Below, piece by piece: positions 1 to 9,873 of a stretch of 64,000 nt of DNA. The stretch covers positions 1 to 64,000 of the forward strand of contig CBDBOO010000098.1 of assembly GCA_965208385.1 (NCBI GenBank), given 5' to 3'. A program made the translations under genes and the position numbers. Numbering within the stretch: the stretch's first letter is position 1; every line of letters begins with the position of its first letter. Below the pieces are notes generated by a model. It ran no database searches. It worked only from the letters and a program-made list of their open reading frames with translations, and had not been told where the DNA came from. Source of the stretch: Endozoicomonas sp965208385. Lineage in GTDB: Bacteria; Pseudomonadota; Gammaproteobacteria; Pseudomonadales; Endozoicomonadaceae.

Positions 1-1815
1 TGCCAGACCATGGGCTTCTTTATTAAGACCCACTGCACGACCCATATGGCCTTTACGCATATCGGCGTCTATTAATAATACTTTTTGACCACTTTCTGCC
101 AGTAATGCACCCAGGTTGGCCGACACAAAAGACTTACCCACACCAGGAGAAGGCCCGGTAATCATAATACGATTGTCTTCTGCTTCCATCAGGGCAAAGA
201 CCAGGTTGGTTCTGAGGGAACGCAGACTTTCAACCGCCAGATCACCCGGCGCATTTTTTGACAGGAGGTAACCACCGCCCTGTTTTTTAGCATTTCTTTC
301 CAGAATATCCTGCTGGTCACTCAGTGGTACAGAAGCGTACACCGACAGCCCGGTTCCTGACTCGATCTCTTCCGGTGTTTTCACGCCCTGTTTCAGCATA
401 TCCCGAATAAACACAAAACCAGCACCCAGCATTGCACCAAGAAGCGCAGCCAGTACCACAATCAGACTTTTCTTAGGTTTAACAGGCTTAATGGCAGTAA
501 GTGCATGATCCAGAATGCGCACATTACCCACGGCAGAAGCTTTAACTATTTTCAGTTCCTGAGCTTTGTTCAACAGTTCTGTGTAAACCGCTGTATTCAC
601 TTCCACATCTCTGGCCAGTCTTAACACTTCTTGTTGTGTTGAAGGCAGGTTTTCGGTTTGTTCAACAAACTCTTTCTTTCTGTCCTGAAGGAAAGCCTTC
701 TGCAGCATGAGTTCCTGCATAATAGGATGATTGACGGTATAACGTTTTCCCACCTGCTCAAGCTGAATATTCAACGTTGATAATTCAGTATCCAGAATAA
801 CCGCCTGTTCCAGTACCGCTTTGGTTTCCAGGGTCAGGTCAACGGTTTTATTTTCCAGACGGAAGTTATTCAAACGCGCTTCAGAGAGATCCAGCTGTTC
901 TTTCACCTGGGGCAACTGATCTTCAAGAAACTTGAGACTGTTCTGAGCTTCAGCAGAGACTCTTTCAACATTCTGACGAAGATAACGCTGGGCAACCGCT
1001 TCCAAAATTCTTTGATCTTTAGCCGGTTCTGGCCCTGTAATGGCCAGGGATAACACACCGGTTTTTTTACCTTTCTCGGAGACTGATAAGGCTGCGGAGA
1101 GATTTTCTATGGCCGAAACCAGGGGCAAACGGGTAATCTCAAACCGGGTGCCAGTGCGGGCGCTTAATTCGGAAATAAACAGGGCTATCTGGCCATTATG
1201 ATCATTAGCGGCTTCGCCAACCTTACCTTCCAGCAGAGTTTGATTTTCCAGCTCAAGGCTATAATGGCCATTTTCAAGTGCCGTTAATGTGAACTTTTCA
1301 CCTTCAAGAGAAGTGGGAAGGGTAAAACGCTCTACAGCAATTCGCTCTCCGCCCCAGGCATAACTATCCAAACCAAAGAGTGGACTGTTAAAACGTTCAT
1401 TTAATAAGGCTTCACTTACAAGAGGTGTAAAACGTCGGGCAACAGGATAACCGATAACAGGGAAATATTTTGGACGGGCAATGACATCCAGTTTTTCTCT
1501 TTCAACCACTTTACCCAGAACGAATCGGCTACGAATTACTTCTACTTCAGTTTCTGATGGCGTTTCGCCGCCAAAGGCGTCGCCCAGATCCATCAAACCA
1601 CCTAAGGGTGATTTCTGATCTTCAACCTGAATTAAAGCATCAGAACGATACACCGGTGTCGCAACCCAGATGTAAAAAAGGGCACCGGTAAGAAAGAGAG
1701 CGGTAATGCCTGTAATCCACCACTTTCCATCTAAAATAATAGCGATGATTTCGGATAGGCTTATTACATCCTCATCCATTGCGGGAGATCTTAACGGGGT
1801 GTTTTCTGTACTCAT
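1..1815 (-). CDS. wzc: Wzc-like tyrosine autokinase / polysaccharide co-polymerase (3' end outside window)
   Basis: Inner-membrane co-polymerase with a cytoplasmic BY-kinase domain, which controls chain length in capsule or exopolysaccharide assembly. The ATG at 1815 opens a frame of about 605 codons that runs off the left edge. Seen in order: an N-terminal stretch with MDEDVISL, a first membrane segment (about residues 33-53), a long periplasmic region rich in coiled coil, a PxxP-flanked second membrane segment (KPKKSLIVVLAALLGAM), then the kinase with Walker A (GPSPGVGKS) and Walker A' (LLIDADMRKG). The tyrosine-rich tail would lie outside the window. The cognate phosphatase gene lies 171 bp upstream and wza beyond it, so this is a wza-wzb-wzc set. 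A second paralogue is at 7600-9795. The family call is secure; the polymer is unknown. Confidence 0.93.
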   Translation of the reverse strand, partial: MSTENTPLRSPAMDEDVISLSEIIAIILDGKWWITGITALFLTGALFYIWVATPVYRSDALIQVEDQKSPLGGLMDLGDAFGGETPSETEVEVIRSRFVLGKVVEREKLDVIARPKYFPVIGYPVARRFTPLVSEALLNERFNSPLFGLDSYAWGGERIAVERFTLPTSLEGEKFTLTALENGHYSLELENQTLLEGKVGEAANDHNGQIALFISELSARTGTRFEITRLPLVSAIENLSAALSVSEKGKKTGVLSLAITGPEPAKDQRILEAVAQRYLRQNVERVSAEAQNSLKFLEDQLPQVKEQLDLSEARLNNFRLENKTVDLTLETKAVLEQAVILDTELSTLNIQLEQVGKRYTVNHPIMQELMLQKAFLQDRKKEFVEQTENLPSTQQEVLRLARDVEVNTAVYTELLNKAQELKIVKASAVGNVRILDHALTAIKPVKPKKSLIVVLAALLGAMLGAGFVFIRDMLKQGVKTPEEIESGTGLSVYASVPLSDQQDILERNAKKQGGGYLLSKNAPGDLAVESLRSLRTNLVFALMEAEDNRIMITGPSPGVGKSFVSANLGALLAESGQKVLLIDADMRKGHMGRAVGLNKEAHGLA

Positions 1816-1986
1816 AATGTATATCTAAAATCGCCCAAAACTTTGAATAAATAGTAAAAATCGCATCAGTTTACAGAGCTGCATCCTCATCGCAATGATT
1901 TTTTATGCACTAATGTGAACCGGTTCAATAAATGAACTCTTTTGCTTAAAATATTTTTGTTTGAAGCATTTCTTCTTGAAAAGTCA

Positions 1987-2427
1987 TCACAAACGCTTTA
2001 CCCAATGATCAACTGACTGTTGTATCAGGCTAAGGGCATGTTCAAAAGCAGCATCGCCTTTACGATAAGGATCCGGAATTTCAATATTTTTATTCCATCG
2101 CCCCAGAAGATGAACCTTTCCTCGTGATGTTGGGGCCAGTGCTTCAACAGCCTTTATATGCCCTTGCTCCATAACCAGTACAAGATCATATTCATGAATC
2201 ATTTTCTCGGTAAGCTGCCTGGCTTTATGAGGTGCCATATCAACACCGGTTTCAAGGGCCATTTTTGCTGCTGTTTTTTCCGCGCCTTTATCCACCAGGG
2301 CGGCAATACCAGCCGACTCAACCCGAACACTGCGGCCTTTCTCGCTCAACTGCTTGCGAAGCATGTATTCGGCGGTGGGGCTGCGGCAGATGTTACCTAC
2401 ACATACAACAAGGATACTTGAAAACAT
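1987..2427 (-). CDS. wzb: Low-molecular-weight protein tyrosine phosphatase (Wzb type)
   Basis: Dephosphorylates the tyrosine-rich tail of the Wzc kinase, allowing cycling of the capsule/EPS assembly complex in the cytoplasm. At 146 residues it has the usual family length. The P-loop CX5RS is complete at the N-terminus (C9, R15, S16; CVGNICRS) and the general-acid loop is present as DPY at 119-121. The next gene downstream on the same strand is wzc. Upstream, a large palindromic repeat array separates it from wza, which is unusual because wza-wzb-wzc are normally close together. It may therefore need its own promoter, but I saw none that is convincing. Confidence 0.93.
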   Translation of the reverse strand: MFSSILVVCVGNICRSPTAEYMLRKQLSEKGRSVRVESAGIAALVDKGAEKTAAKMALETGVDMAPHKARQLTEKMIHEYDLVLVMEQGHIKAVEALAPTSRGKVHLLGRWNKNIEIPDPYRKGDAAFEHALSLIQQSVDHWVKRL

Positions 2428-2539
2428 GATGCTGTTATTCCCTCTGTGCTAACAGAGCTTCACTCTTTATTAGAGAAACGTCGAAGGATGCTCAGTGTTA
2501 AATTAATTTCTGTAATGATTTTGATGGATATTTTTTGGG

Positions 2540-3830
2540 TGCTGTTATTTCGGGCTCGATCCGGAATCTATCTTTCCACGCCGTCATTCCGGGCTTGATC
2601 CGGAATCCATCTTTCCACGCCGTCATTCCGGGCTCGATCCGGAATCCATCTTCCAGTCTTGTACAATGCGCAGGCTTCACATCCCTGCGTCTTGGATTCC
2701 GTGGTCCCACACGGAATGACGGCGGTGAGAGTGGTATCTCATAAGTGCCACCATTCCGGGCTTGATCCGGAATCCATATTCCCACGCCGTCATTCCGGGC
2801 TTGATCCGGAATCCATCTTGCCACGCCGTCATTCCGGGCTTGATCCGGAATCCATCTTCCAGTCTTGTACAATGCGCAGGCTTCACATCCCTGTGTTTTG
2901 GATTCCGTGGTCCCACACGGAATGACGGCGGTGAGAGTGGTGTCTCATTTGTGCCATCATTCCGAGTGAGAAGTGCCGTCATTCCGAGCGAGAAGTGCCG
3001 TCATTCCGGGCTCGATCCGGAATCCATCTTCCCACGCCGTCATTCCGGGCTTGATCCGGAATCCATCTTCCAGTCTTGTACGATGCGCAGGCTTCACATC
3101 CCTGTGTTTTGGATTCCGTGGTCCCACACGGAATGACGGCGGTGAGAGTGGTGTCTCATTTGTGCCATCATTTCGAGTGAGAAGTGCCGTCATTCCGAGC
3201 GAGAAGTGCCGTCATTCCGGGCTCGATCCGGAATCCATCTTTCCACGCCGTCATTCCGGGCTTGATCCGGAATCCATCTTCCAGTCTTGTACAATGCGCA
3301 GGCTTCACATCCCTGTGTTTTGGATTCCGTGGTCCCACACGGAATGACGGCGGTGAGAGTGGTGTCTCATTTGTGCCGTCATTCCGGGCTTGATCCGGAA
3401 TCCATCTTCCCTCGCCGTCATTCCGGGCTTGATCCGGAATCCATCTTCCAGTCTTGTTCGATGCGCAGGCTTCACATCCCTGTGTTTTGGATTCCGTGGT
3501 CCACACGGAATGACGGCGGTGAGAGTGGTGCCTCATAAGTAGCCGTCATTCCGGGCGAGAAGTGCCGTCATTTCGGACGAAAAGTGCCGTCATTCCGGGC
3601 TTGATCCGGAATCCATCTTCCCACGCCGTCATTCCGGGCTCGATCCGGAATCCATCTTCCAGTCTTGTACGATGTGCAGGCTTCACATCCCTGTGTCTTG
3701 GATTCCGTGGTCCCACACGGAATGACGGCGGTGAGAGTGGTGTCTCATTTGTGCCATCATTTCCAGTGAGAAGAGCCGTCATTCCGGACGAGAAGTGCGT
3801 CATTTCGGGCTCGATCCGGAATCCATCTTG
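2540..3830. repeat. Tandem array of ~211-bp palindromic (REP/BIME-like) units
   Basis: Fifteen copies of a core containing GATCCGGAAT occur here, most within TTCCGGGCTTGATCCGGAA, which folds as a TTCCGG/CCGGAA hairpin. A second motif (AGTCTTGTACAATGCGCAGG and variants) recurs at 2655, 2861, 3072, 3283, 3450 and 3661, so the larger unit is 211 bp, with one copy shortened to 167 bp. Each unit also holds a hairpin ATTCCGTG/CACGGAAT. All six frames give open stretches only because the repeat lacks stops; I do not regard them as genes. The array sits between wza and wzb and would be transcribed with them. Copies are very alike, which suggests recent amplification. Confidence 0.9.
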
Positions 3831-3870
3831 CCTTAAATAACAGCAACCACGAGACTCAACCGATTATTCA

Positions 3871-4998
3871 TTACTTGGTGAAGTCGCTGATGGCACTGGT
3901 GGTGGGTAGTATCTGGTTGATTACGCGGTTCCAGCGGGATACAGCGGCGGTATCAACGTAGACAACATCTCTTGCTTCGAGAGGGAAGCGATCGGCCAGT
4001 AGTAATCCGGTGGCATTGGCCATATCAAGACGATAGATCGTTGGCACGGTGTCTCTTCCCATATTTCTGAGAATGTAAATACCGGTGGCGTTGGCGTAGT
4101 TCTGATTAATACCACTGGCTGCTACGAGCGCATCGTTCAAACTCATACCACGCTGATCATACGCCATGGCAACAGGCTTGTTCACCTCACCCATAATAAC
4201 GATCTGACGATAACGGTTGGTATCTATGTTGAGCACATCGCCATCTTTCAGAATGAAGTTCTGGGACATATCACCGTCCAGCAATTCAGCCATGTTAACG
4301 ATTTTACGCTGATTACTGGTGACAAGAATCGCTTCAGAACGATCCGCGCTTTCTTTCATGCCACCGGCAAGGGTAATGGCGTCCAGAATCCTTAGAGGCT
4401 TACTGGTAATGGACAGCGGTCTTGGTGTATCAACTTCACCAATAATCTGAGCCTGCTGACTGTTGAATTCCTGAACCCGAACACTGACCTGAGGGTCCTT
4501 CACATACATTGACAGTTTTTCAGTCAACAATGTCCGCACTTCACTGATTGTTTTTCCTTCAGCCTGTACTTCCCCGGCAAAGGGGAAAAAGAAGGTACCA
4601 GAAGACTGAACCTCTACACCTTCGGGAGTCACCTGCTGACGCTCGGCAACCAGTTCATTAGAATCTTTTGTCTGGGTTGATTTTGTACCAAAGGGCGTAG
4701 ACGATGCCCGGGTGTTGGTGGTCAAATCCGGGTTATTCCATACCCGAACACCCAAAATATCATGAGCGCCAATGCGGTATTCATACTTTGAGACTTTTCC
4801 GGAAGAAAGCTCTCCAGCCAGGTCTTTTCTGGACACCGGCTCGCGATTAACACTGCTTTCATCAATATTAACCAGATTAAAGCGAACATTACCTGTGGAT
4901 TCAGGGTCCAGCTGTGCTCCAGGAGAAAGAGCACAACCCGTTAATATTATTGAACTGCTAATGGCTAAACCTGTAGCAATCTTCTTGAATTTACTCAT
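3871..4998 (-). CDS. wza: Outer-membrane polysaccharide export lipoprotein (Wza family)
   Basis: Forms the outer-membrane export channel through which capsule or EPS leaves the cell, working with Wzc. The ATG at 4998 gives 375 residues, the normal Wza size. A lipoprotein signal ends in the lipobox LTGC with C22 as the acylated cysteine. A polysaccharide export domain follows (YRIGAHDILGVRVW, later FFFPFAGEVQAEGKTISEVR), then SLBB-type repeats (QIIGEVDTPRPL and IVIMGEVNKPVAM). It is the most upstream gene of the wza-(repeat array)-wzb-wzc set. A short second Wza-like gene at 10011-10589 lacks the lipobox. Confidence 0.94.
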   Translation of the reverse strand: MSKFKKIATGLAISSSIILTGCALSPGAQLDPESTGNVRFNLVNIDESSVNREPVSRKDLAGELSSGKVSKYEYRIGAHDILGVRVWNNPDLTTNTRASSTPFGTKSTQTKDSNELVAERQQVTPEGVEVQSSGTFFFPFAGEVQAEGKTISEVRTLLTEKLSMYVKDPQVSVRVQEFNSQQAQIIGEVDTPRPLSITSKPLRILDAITLAGGMKESADRSEAILVTSNQRKIVNMAELLDGDMSQNFILKDGDVLNIDTNRYRQIVIMGEVNKPVAMAYDQRGMSLNDALVAASGINQNYANATGIYILRNMGRDTVPTIYRLDMANATGLLLADRFPLEARDVVYVDTAAVSRWNRVINQILPTTSAISDFTK

Positions 4999-5262
4999 GA
5001 ATCAAACAACCCCGATAGCGTGTATCTTTTGATATTTTAAATCTCTGGCAGGGACAATTCATTGTCTCTTTCACCCTCACGCCTGATGCAGTCAGCATAA
5101 AGTGATGAGTTTTTGACGATCCCTGGTCAGGGCGCGGATAAAACCACCATTTAGAAATAAAATTGCTTTTCTAATTTTTAAACTCTTCTAAAAACATTCA
5201 AAACAGAACGGCTCCCATCGCTAGCCTTATTAATGTCATTCAATAAAACAAGGATGTTAGAT

Positions 5263-5769
5263 ATGACTCCCAAGTCCCTGTTAAAGGGCATTGCAGTATT
5301 AGCTGTAGCAGTTGCCACACTTAACCTATCGATTACCAGCTCCTCCGCACAAGATCGCACTGAGAATCCACCGGATAGCCATTATCCCTACCAGACACCA
5401 CTGCTGATGACCGTATCAGCTGCAACCTTATGGGCTATTGCAGGAAACAATCTGGCCACTGATAAAAAGCGCCATTTCTCAGTATCAGCACTGTTCGGTG
5501 CGGGCAGTGAATTTTATTTACGCCGTTTCGAGAGACCAGCCAATAACAGGCTACTTCGCCTTGGCTTCGCCACAGGGTTAGGCATTATCCCCGGCATCAT
5601 AAAAGAAGCCACAGATGACCGGTTTGACACCAATGATATGGCGGCTAATATTGCTGGAGCATTGGCTGGAGCTTTAATTTCAGACTTGCTGCAGGGACCC
5701 ACTGATCAGTCTCTGGCTATTGATGTCAGACCTGATGCCCTGGCAGTAAAATGGAGTAGAGCTTTTTAA
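5263..5769 (+). CDS. Secreted/periplasmic protein resembling the YfiM/DUF2279 type
   Basis: Role unknown. The start at 5263 is preferred over the upstream ATG at 5233 because AGGA lies 8 nt before it and the protein then opens with a clean signal peptide (basic MTPKS, hydrophobic core, SSAQ cleavage region). The mature part has DKKRHF near residue 69, a glycine-rich GFATGLGIIPGIIKEATD stretch and a DMAANIAGALAGALI tail. This order (DK..HF, KE..D, D..AN..G) recalls the YfiM/DUF2279 group, but that is pattern memory only. It lies alone on the plus strand inside the minus-strand EPS region. The last codons merge with a 12-bp tandem repeat. Confidence 0.72.
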   Translation: MTPKSLLKGIAVLAVAVATLNLSITSSSAQDRTENPPDSHYPYQTPLLMTVSAATLWAIAGNNLATDKKRHFSVSALFGAGSEFYLRRFERPANNRLLRLGFATGLGIIPGIIKEATDDRFDTNDMAANIAGALAGALISDLLQGPTDQSLAIDVRPDALAVKWSRAF

Positions 5770-5806
5770 AGAGCTTTTTAAAGAGCTTTTTAAAGAGCCT
5801 TTTAAA
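5757..5806. repeat. 12-bp tandem repeat, about 4 copies
   Basis: The unit AGAGCTTTTTAA is repeated about four times, starting inside the last codons of the secreted protein gene and extending past its stop. The last copy is altered (AGAGCCTTTTAA). It looks like slippage or unequal-exchange growth of the gene's 3' end. Confidence 0.88.
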
Positions 5807-5848
5807 TTGAGCACAGCGCATAGCTCTTTTTAGTCGACACCTGATCAG

Positions 5849-5886
5849 CAGCACTTTGTACTGGAAATGTCAAAGTGCTGTTTTTT
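5849..5886 (+). terminator. Rho-independent terminator
   Basis: A perfect 10-bp stem (CAGCACTTTG / CAAAGTGCTG) with a 12-nt loop is followed by six T. It closes the plus-strand secreted protein gene ending at 5769. Confidence 0.9.
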
Positions 5887-6074
5887 CAACCACCTTATAA
5901 AGCAACCGATATAAGCAGACTACCTTCAGACACGCTACCGCCCTTCAGATAACACTCTCTCTGAAAAGCTCAATACAACTGATATTTTAAATACGGCGAC
6001 AGCATTGTATTATGCTGATTATTGCTGTCAACTTATGCAGCAATTTTTACAGACACCAGCGCCACTCAATCCAG
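5887..6074. other. Intergenic, contains one copy of a 22-bp direct repeat
   Basis: This stretch follows the terminator and precedes the 3' end of uppS. It carries TTCAGACACGCTACCGCCCT (plus TC) at 5925-5946; an identical 22-bp copy lies at 6909-6930, just upstream of uppS. No gene is seen. Confidence 0.6.
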
Positions 6075-6824
6075 TTACCTGGCTGGCTTCAGCTGTTCTG
6101 TTGTCTGACCGTAACGTCTTTCCCTTGCGTTAAAAGCGTCTATCGCTTTTGACAACTCTTCCGCATTAAAGTCTGGCCATAATACGTCGGTAAAATAAAA
6201 TTCGCTGTAAGCGCACTGCCAGAGCAGGTAATTGCTGATCCGGTTTTCACCACTGGTACGAATCAACAAATCCACACTGGGCTGTCCGGAAGTGCTTAAA
6301 TGAGACTCCATCATAGAATCGGTTATCTCAGATGCACGGAGTTTTCCAGCTTCAACTTTCGCAGCGATTTCCCGCGCGGCCTGGGTGATATCCCATATCC
6401 CCCCATAATTGATGGCCAGATTTAACGTCATCCCTTTATTATCTGACGTCAACAATTCTGCTTCGGCAATACTGCTCTGTAGCTCTTCGCTCAGCCCTGC
6501 CTTATCGCCTATGATTTTCAACCTGATACCTTCCTTGTGAAGGCGCGGTGTATCATTACGGAGGCTCTTTAACAGCATTTTCATTAACGCTGCCACTTCA
6601 TCTTCAGGGCGACTCCAGTTTTCTGTTGAAAAAGCAAACAATGTCAAATACTGAACACCCAGACTCGCTGCTGAGTTAACTACTTTTTCAAGATTTTTGG
6701 CAGCGGCCCTGTGTCCCGCCAGTTTGGGTAAAAAGCGGCGCTTCGCCCACCGGTTATTACCATCCATAATTATCGCAATATGTGCGGGAATTTCTGGTAC
6801 TGCTGTTTTTTTGGAATACTGCAT
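6075..6824 (-). CDS. uppS: Undecaprenyl diphosphate synthase (cis-prenyltransferase)
   Basis: Cytosolic enzyme that condenses isopentenyl diphosphate onto farnesyl diphosphate to make C55-PP, the lipid carrier for peptidoglycan, O-antigen and capsule. It has 249 residues, the usual length. Seen: the catalytic MDGNNRWAKRR block (D21), AFSTENWSRP, and the C-terminal RTSGE...SNYLLWQCAYSEFYF block that binds the diphosphate. It stands alone here rather than in the usual pyrH-frr-uppS-cdsA cluster. It may therefore be a second copy dedicated to EPS, or a relocated housekeeping gene; the rest of the genome is needed to decide. It is flanked by perfect 22-bp direct repeats. Confidence 0.94.
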   Translation of the reverse strand: MQYSKKTAVPEIPAHIAIIMDGNNRWAKRRFLPKLAGHRAAAKNLEKVVNSAASLGVQYLTLFAFSTENWSRPEDEVAALMKMLLKSLRNDTPRLHKEGIRLKIIGDKAGLSEELQSSIAEAELLTSDNKGMTLNLAINYGGIWDITQAAREIAAKVEAGKLRASEITDSMMESHLSTSGQPSVDLLIRTSGENRISNYLLWQCAYSEFYFTDVLWPDFNAEELSKAIDAFNARERRYGQTTEQLKPAR

Positions 6825-7599
6825 AAATATTATTTAACGTCCGAATCACAACACCTGAATTATCTACTACTCATCATTCTTTACCAGCTTTCTTTACCAG
6901 CTTTAAAATTCAGACACGCTACCGCCCTTCGACTGACATTCTTGCCGAAAAACATATATCTACCCTCTGTATCTGAACCTGCATGCCTTAACCTGCACGC
7001 CTGAATCTACAGGGTTGCTGTCTGCGTTCGCACACATCAATCACTGAGTTCACTACTCTCATGAAACTTCGCTTCATGAGTTATTTTCAACAATTGTCGC
7101 TTACTTCTGTTTCAACTATTTGACCAGGCACACGCCGAACCTTCGAAATATGTAACCATTTTCATGATTCTGATTCATAATTCTGAACAAGCAGCACTCA
7201 CCGCCCATAACTGCTTGAGTGTACAAAGCGGCTTGAGTGTACAAAGCGGCTTTGAACGGTCCGAACGATCCAAACGATCCAAATAAAAATCAGAAAAATT
7301 ATTCACGAGCAACAAGGGAGGGGACAATATAGAAAAACGGAGAATAGATGAAGACGGAATTGTCCTCAAAAATAAAACTGTTAACCGCATACATCCACTC
7401 CACTGGACAACAAAACCAATAAAAATCCATTTATCACGCGGGTATTCTAGTGATTTATACGCAGGAATCAACCGTTTTTTCGGGAATTTGTGAAGCAGTT
7501 AGCCTTTTATCCATGAATGACATATTAGTAATCAATCTCTAACAAAATCAGAACATGGATAACAAATAGAATACCTGTCACAGAACTGCATACTCGAAA
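6825..7599. other. Non-coding interval upstream of uppS and downstream of the second wzc
   Basis: No convincing gene lies here; a 98-codon open stretch on the minus strand (7175-7471) has no family features. It holds the second 22-bp repeat copy (6909-6930), a 14-bp duplication (CTTTACCAGCTTT, about 6880-6905), a hairpin CTCATGAA/TTCATGAG at 7058-7080, and an 18-bp exact tandem duplication at 7213-7248. Promoter elements for uppS are expected but none stands out. Confidence 0.6.
7213..7248. repeat. 18-bp tandem duplication
   Basis: GCTTGAGTGTACAAAGCG occurs twice in direct contact. The next bases (GAACGATCCAAACGATCCAA) hold another short duplication. Confidence 0.9.
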
Positions 7600-9795
7600 C
7601 TACACTTCTCTGGACTGATACCCATCATAGTCGTAATAACCATAACTGTAGCCATAAGCATCTTTACGATCCGGATCAATTTTATTGATCACCACACCCG
7701 TTAACGGCACCCGAGCCTGAAGCAAACGCCCTACAGCATTCTGAATGGCACCAATCTGGGAGCGACCGGCTTCAACAACATACAGCGATCCGTCACACTG
7801 CCTTGAAACCATGAGCGCATCACTGACACTCTGCACTGGAGGACAATCAAGCACCACATAGTCGTATCGCTCTTTCAGTTTTTCCAGTAAGCGAGAAAAC
7901 TTTTCTGAAGCCAACAGCTCCTGGGGGTTCGGCGGAATCAACCCGCTCGGAATAATATCGATATCATCCACATGATGAATGCAATCGCTTGCCACAGCCG
8001 TACCTGCCAGCAAATTAGCCAGACCGGCAGAGCCACCTTTTACACCATAGTTTTTACCCACAACCGGACGTCGCAGATCACAATCCACTAATAAGGTTTT
8101 ACCCAGCTGCCCCAGTGCCAAAGAGAGATTGGATGCTATTGAAGACTTACCTTCCCCGGGAATGGTAGAAGTAACAGCAAAAACACGATGATCCTTACCC
8201 ATAGCCGTTAGATTAATACTGGTTCGGATGGTTCTAATTGCTTCACCAAACCCGTGTAAATCCTTGTTCAGGAATAAATGATGCGCGCCATCAGAGACTG
8301 TTTTTTTATCCAGCCTGGGCAGCACACCCAGCAACGGCAGATTCAGCTTTTCTTCAATATCCCGAACGCTTCGTATGGTGTTATTAAGCATTTCCAGTAG
8401 AAATGCCAAACCACAGGACACCATCACTCCCAGAATGGCCGAGAGCACCACAATCAGTTTCTTTTTAGGTTTCACCGGAGCCTTCGGTGTAAAGGCTTTA
8501 TCAACAACCCTGGCATTGGCTGTCTGCAAATCACTGGTGGCACTGGTTTCCTGAATTCGCTTAAAAAAGGCATCATAAAGATCCTTATTTGTACGAACCT
8601 CCCGCTCCAGTGCCCTGAGCCGAAACTCCTTCCTGTTAATGTTCTGCACGCGTTTTTTGGCTTCTGCCACTGCTGCCTCCAGACTGCGCTCATTGGCCTT
8701 ATCAAGGTCATAATCCCGCTCCACACCTTCAACAATGTTGCGGATCTGGTTTTGCATATTGTCTTTAATACTTTCCAATTCACTGCGAATTGATATCATT
8801 TTAGGGTGTTTAGGACCGTACCTTCGAGATAAATCAAGAACCTGTCTCTCAACTTTCGACTCTTCCTGCTTCAATTTCTGAATCAGCGGGTGCGCCAGAA
8901 CTGCCTGCAGTGACTCGGAACCATGAATATTTTTTAACTGACCGGAGCGAATCTGTCGGTAAATACTTTCTGATACCGTTAACTTCCGCCGAATCTGAAC
9001 CAGCGACTCCGTTAACCCTTTCAGCTCATTACTTGAAATAGTTAACACACCCTGAAGGTCTACCAGCTCTTCCTGTTCACGGTAATCCTGAAGATTTTGC
9101 TCAGCCACACGCAACTTACCGGATAGCTCGGAAAGGCGATTCTGCATCCAGTCTGTAGCACTCAACGTTAATGCCAGTTTCGATTCCATATAGGATTCTA
9201 TATAGGCATTGGCAACCTCGTTGGCAATGCGTCGTGCCAACTTTGGGTCTGTGGACAAGGCATTAATACGAACAATCTGGGTCTTCTTTATCGGCACGAT
9301 GCGTATATTTGCATTCAAAACATTAATAACATCACGGAGCACACGCTCTTCAGAAACATCCATAACCGGCTGCTCTACACTCAACCAGCTGCGCCAGTTT
9401 AAAAGCGTTGAAAACCCTGATGGTTCACGCAGGCCTGCATTAAACTCCGCCAGGCTGGCAAGCTTAAGCTTCTCAACCACCTTTTCCAGAACACTCCTGG
9501 ATTTTAATACTTCAAACTGCGTATTGAGATAGCTGTCGCCCCCTCCATCGAGACCATAAACCTCTTCAATGGAAACAACTTTAGCCTGCTCCTGCTCTAT
9601 CTGGAGAACAGCGGTTGCCTGATACACAGGCGTCATTGAAAAAACAACCAACGTCGTCAACAGGGTAACCGCCAATGTGAATCCGACGATTGCCCAGCGA
9701 TACGTCATTAATGTGTGAAATATTTCTCTCAGGGAGATGACATCTTCATCCATCCCGGATTCAGACTGAATAGCCTGTGGCGCTTCACTGCTCAT
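7600..9795 (-). CDS. Second Wzc/GumC-like tyrosine autokinase (polysaccharide co-polymerase)
   Basis: Inner-membrane chain-length regulator with a cytoplasmic kinase, paralogous to the wzc cut by the left edge. I take the ATG at 9795 (MSSEAPQ...), giving 731 residues; an upstream start at 9846 would add 17 residues of poor quality. Seen: MDEDVISLREI, first membrane segment, a long coiled-coil Wzz/GNVR region, a second membrane segment after KPKKK, Walker A (PGEGKSS), Walker A' (LLVDCDLRRP), and a tyrosine-rich tail (DAYGYSYGYYDYDGYQ) that is the usual autophosphorylation cluster. Upstream on the same strand are a Wza-like export protein and a beta-barrel. No second phosphatase is seen, so the wzb at 1987 may serve both kinases. 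Confidence 0.93.
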   Translation of the reverse strand: MSSEAPQAIQSESGMDEDVISLREIFHTLMTYRWAIVGFTLAVTLLTTLVVFSMTPVYQATAVLQIEQEQAKVVSIEEVYGLDGGGDSYLNTQFEVLKSRSVLEKVVEKLKLASLAEFNAGLREPSGFSTLLNWRSWLSVEQPVMDVSEERVLRDVINVLNANIRIVPIKKTQIVRINALSTDPKLARRIANEVANAYIESYMESKLALTLSATDWMQNRLSELSGKLRVAEQNLQDYREQEELVDLQGVLTISSNELKGLTESLVQIRRKLTVSESIYRQIRSGQLKNIHGSESLQAVLAHPLIQKLKQEESKVERQVLDLSRRYGPKHPKMISIRSELESIKDNMQNQIRNIVEGVERDYDLDKANERSLEAAVAEAKKRVQNINRKEFRLRALEREVRTNKDLYDAFFKRIQETSATSDLQTANARVVDKAFTPKAPVKPKKKLIVVLSAILGVMVSCGLAFLLEMLNNTIRSVRDIEEKLNLPLLGVLPRLDKKTVSDGAHHLFLNKDLHGFGEAIRTIRTSINLTAMGKDHRVFAVTSTIPGEGKSSIASNLSLALGQLGKTLLVDCDLRRPVVGKNYGVKGGSAGLANLLAGTAVASDCIHHVDDIDIIPSGLIPPNPQELLASEKFSRLLEKLKERYDYVVLDCPPVQSVSDALMVSRQCDGSLYVVEAGRSQIGAIQNAVGRLLQARVPLTGVVINKIDPDRKDAYGYSYGYYDYDGYQSREV

Positions 9796-9873
9796 AACAT
9801 CAAACCACACTATTGGATCGCTAAAACTGAACCTGACACATTCCATCAGATCAGATCAAAAGAGAAGCTCTTT

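Noticed and set aside
2540..3830. CRISPR array
   Set aside because: Units are 211 bp and include the intervening sequence; there are no unique spacers of constant length and no cas genes.
2498..3840. Many overlapping open frames of 69-124 codons on both strands
   Set aside because: They are translations of the palindromic repeat array (recurring GLDPESI and WIPDQARNDG-type strings) with no start signals or conserved protein features.
7175..7471. 98-codon frame on the minus strand
   Set aside because: No ribosome site, no family features, and it spans the 18-bp duplication.
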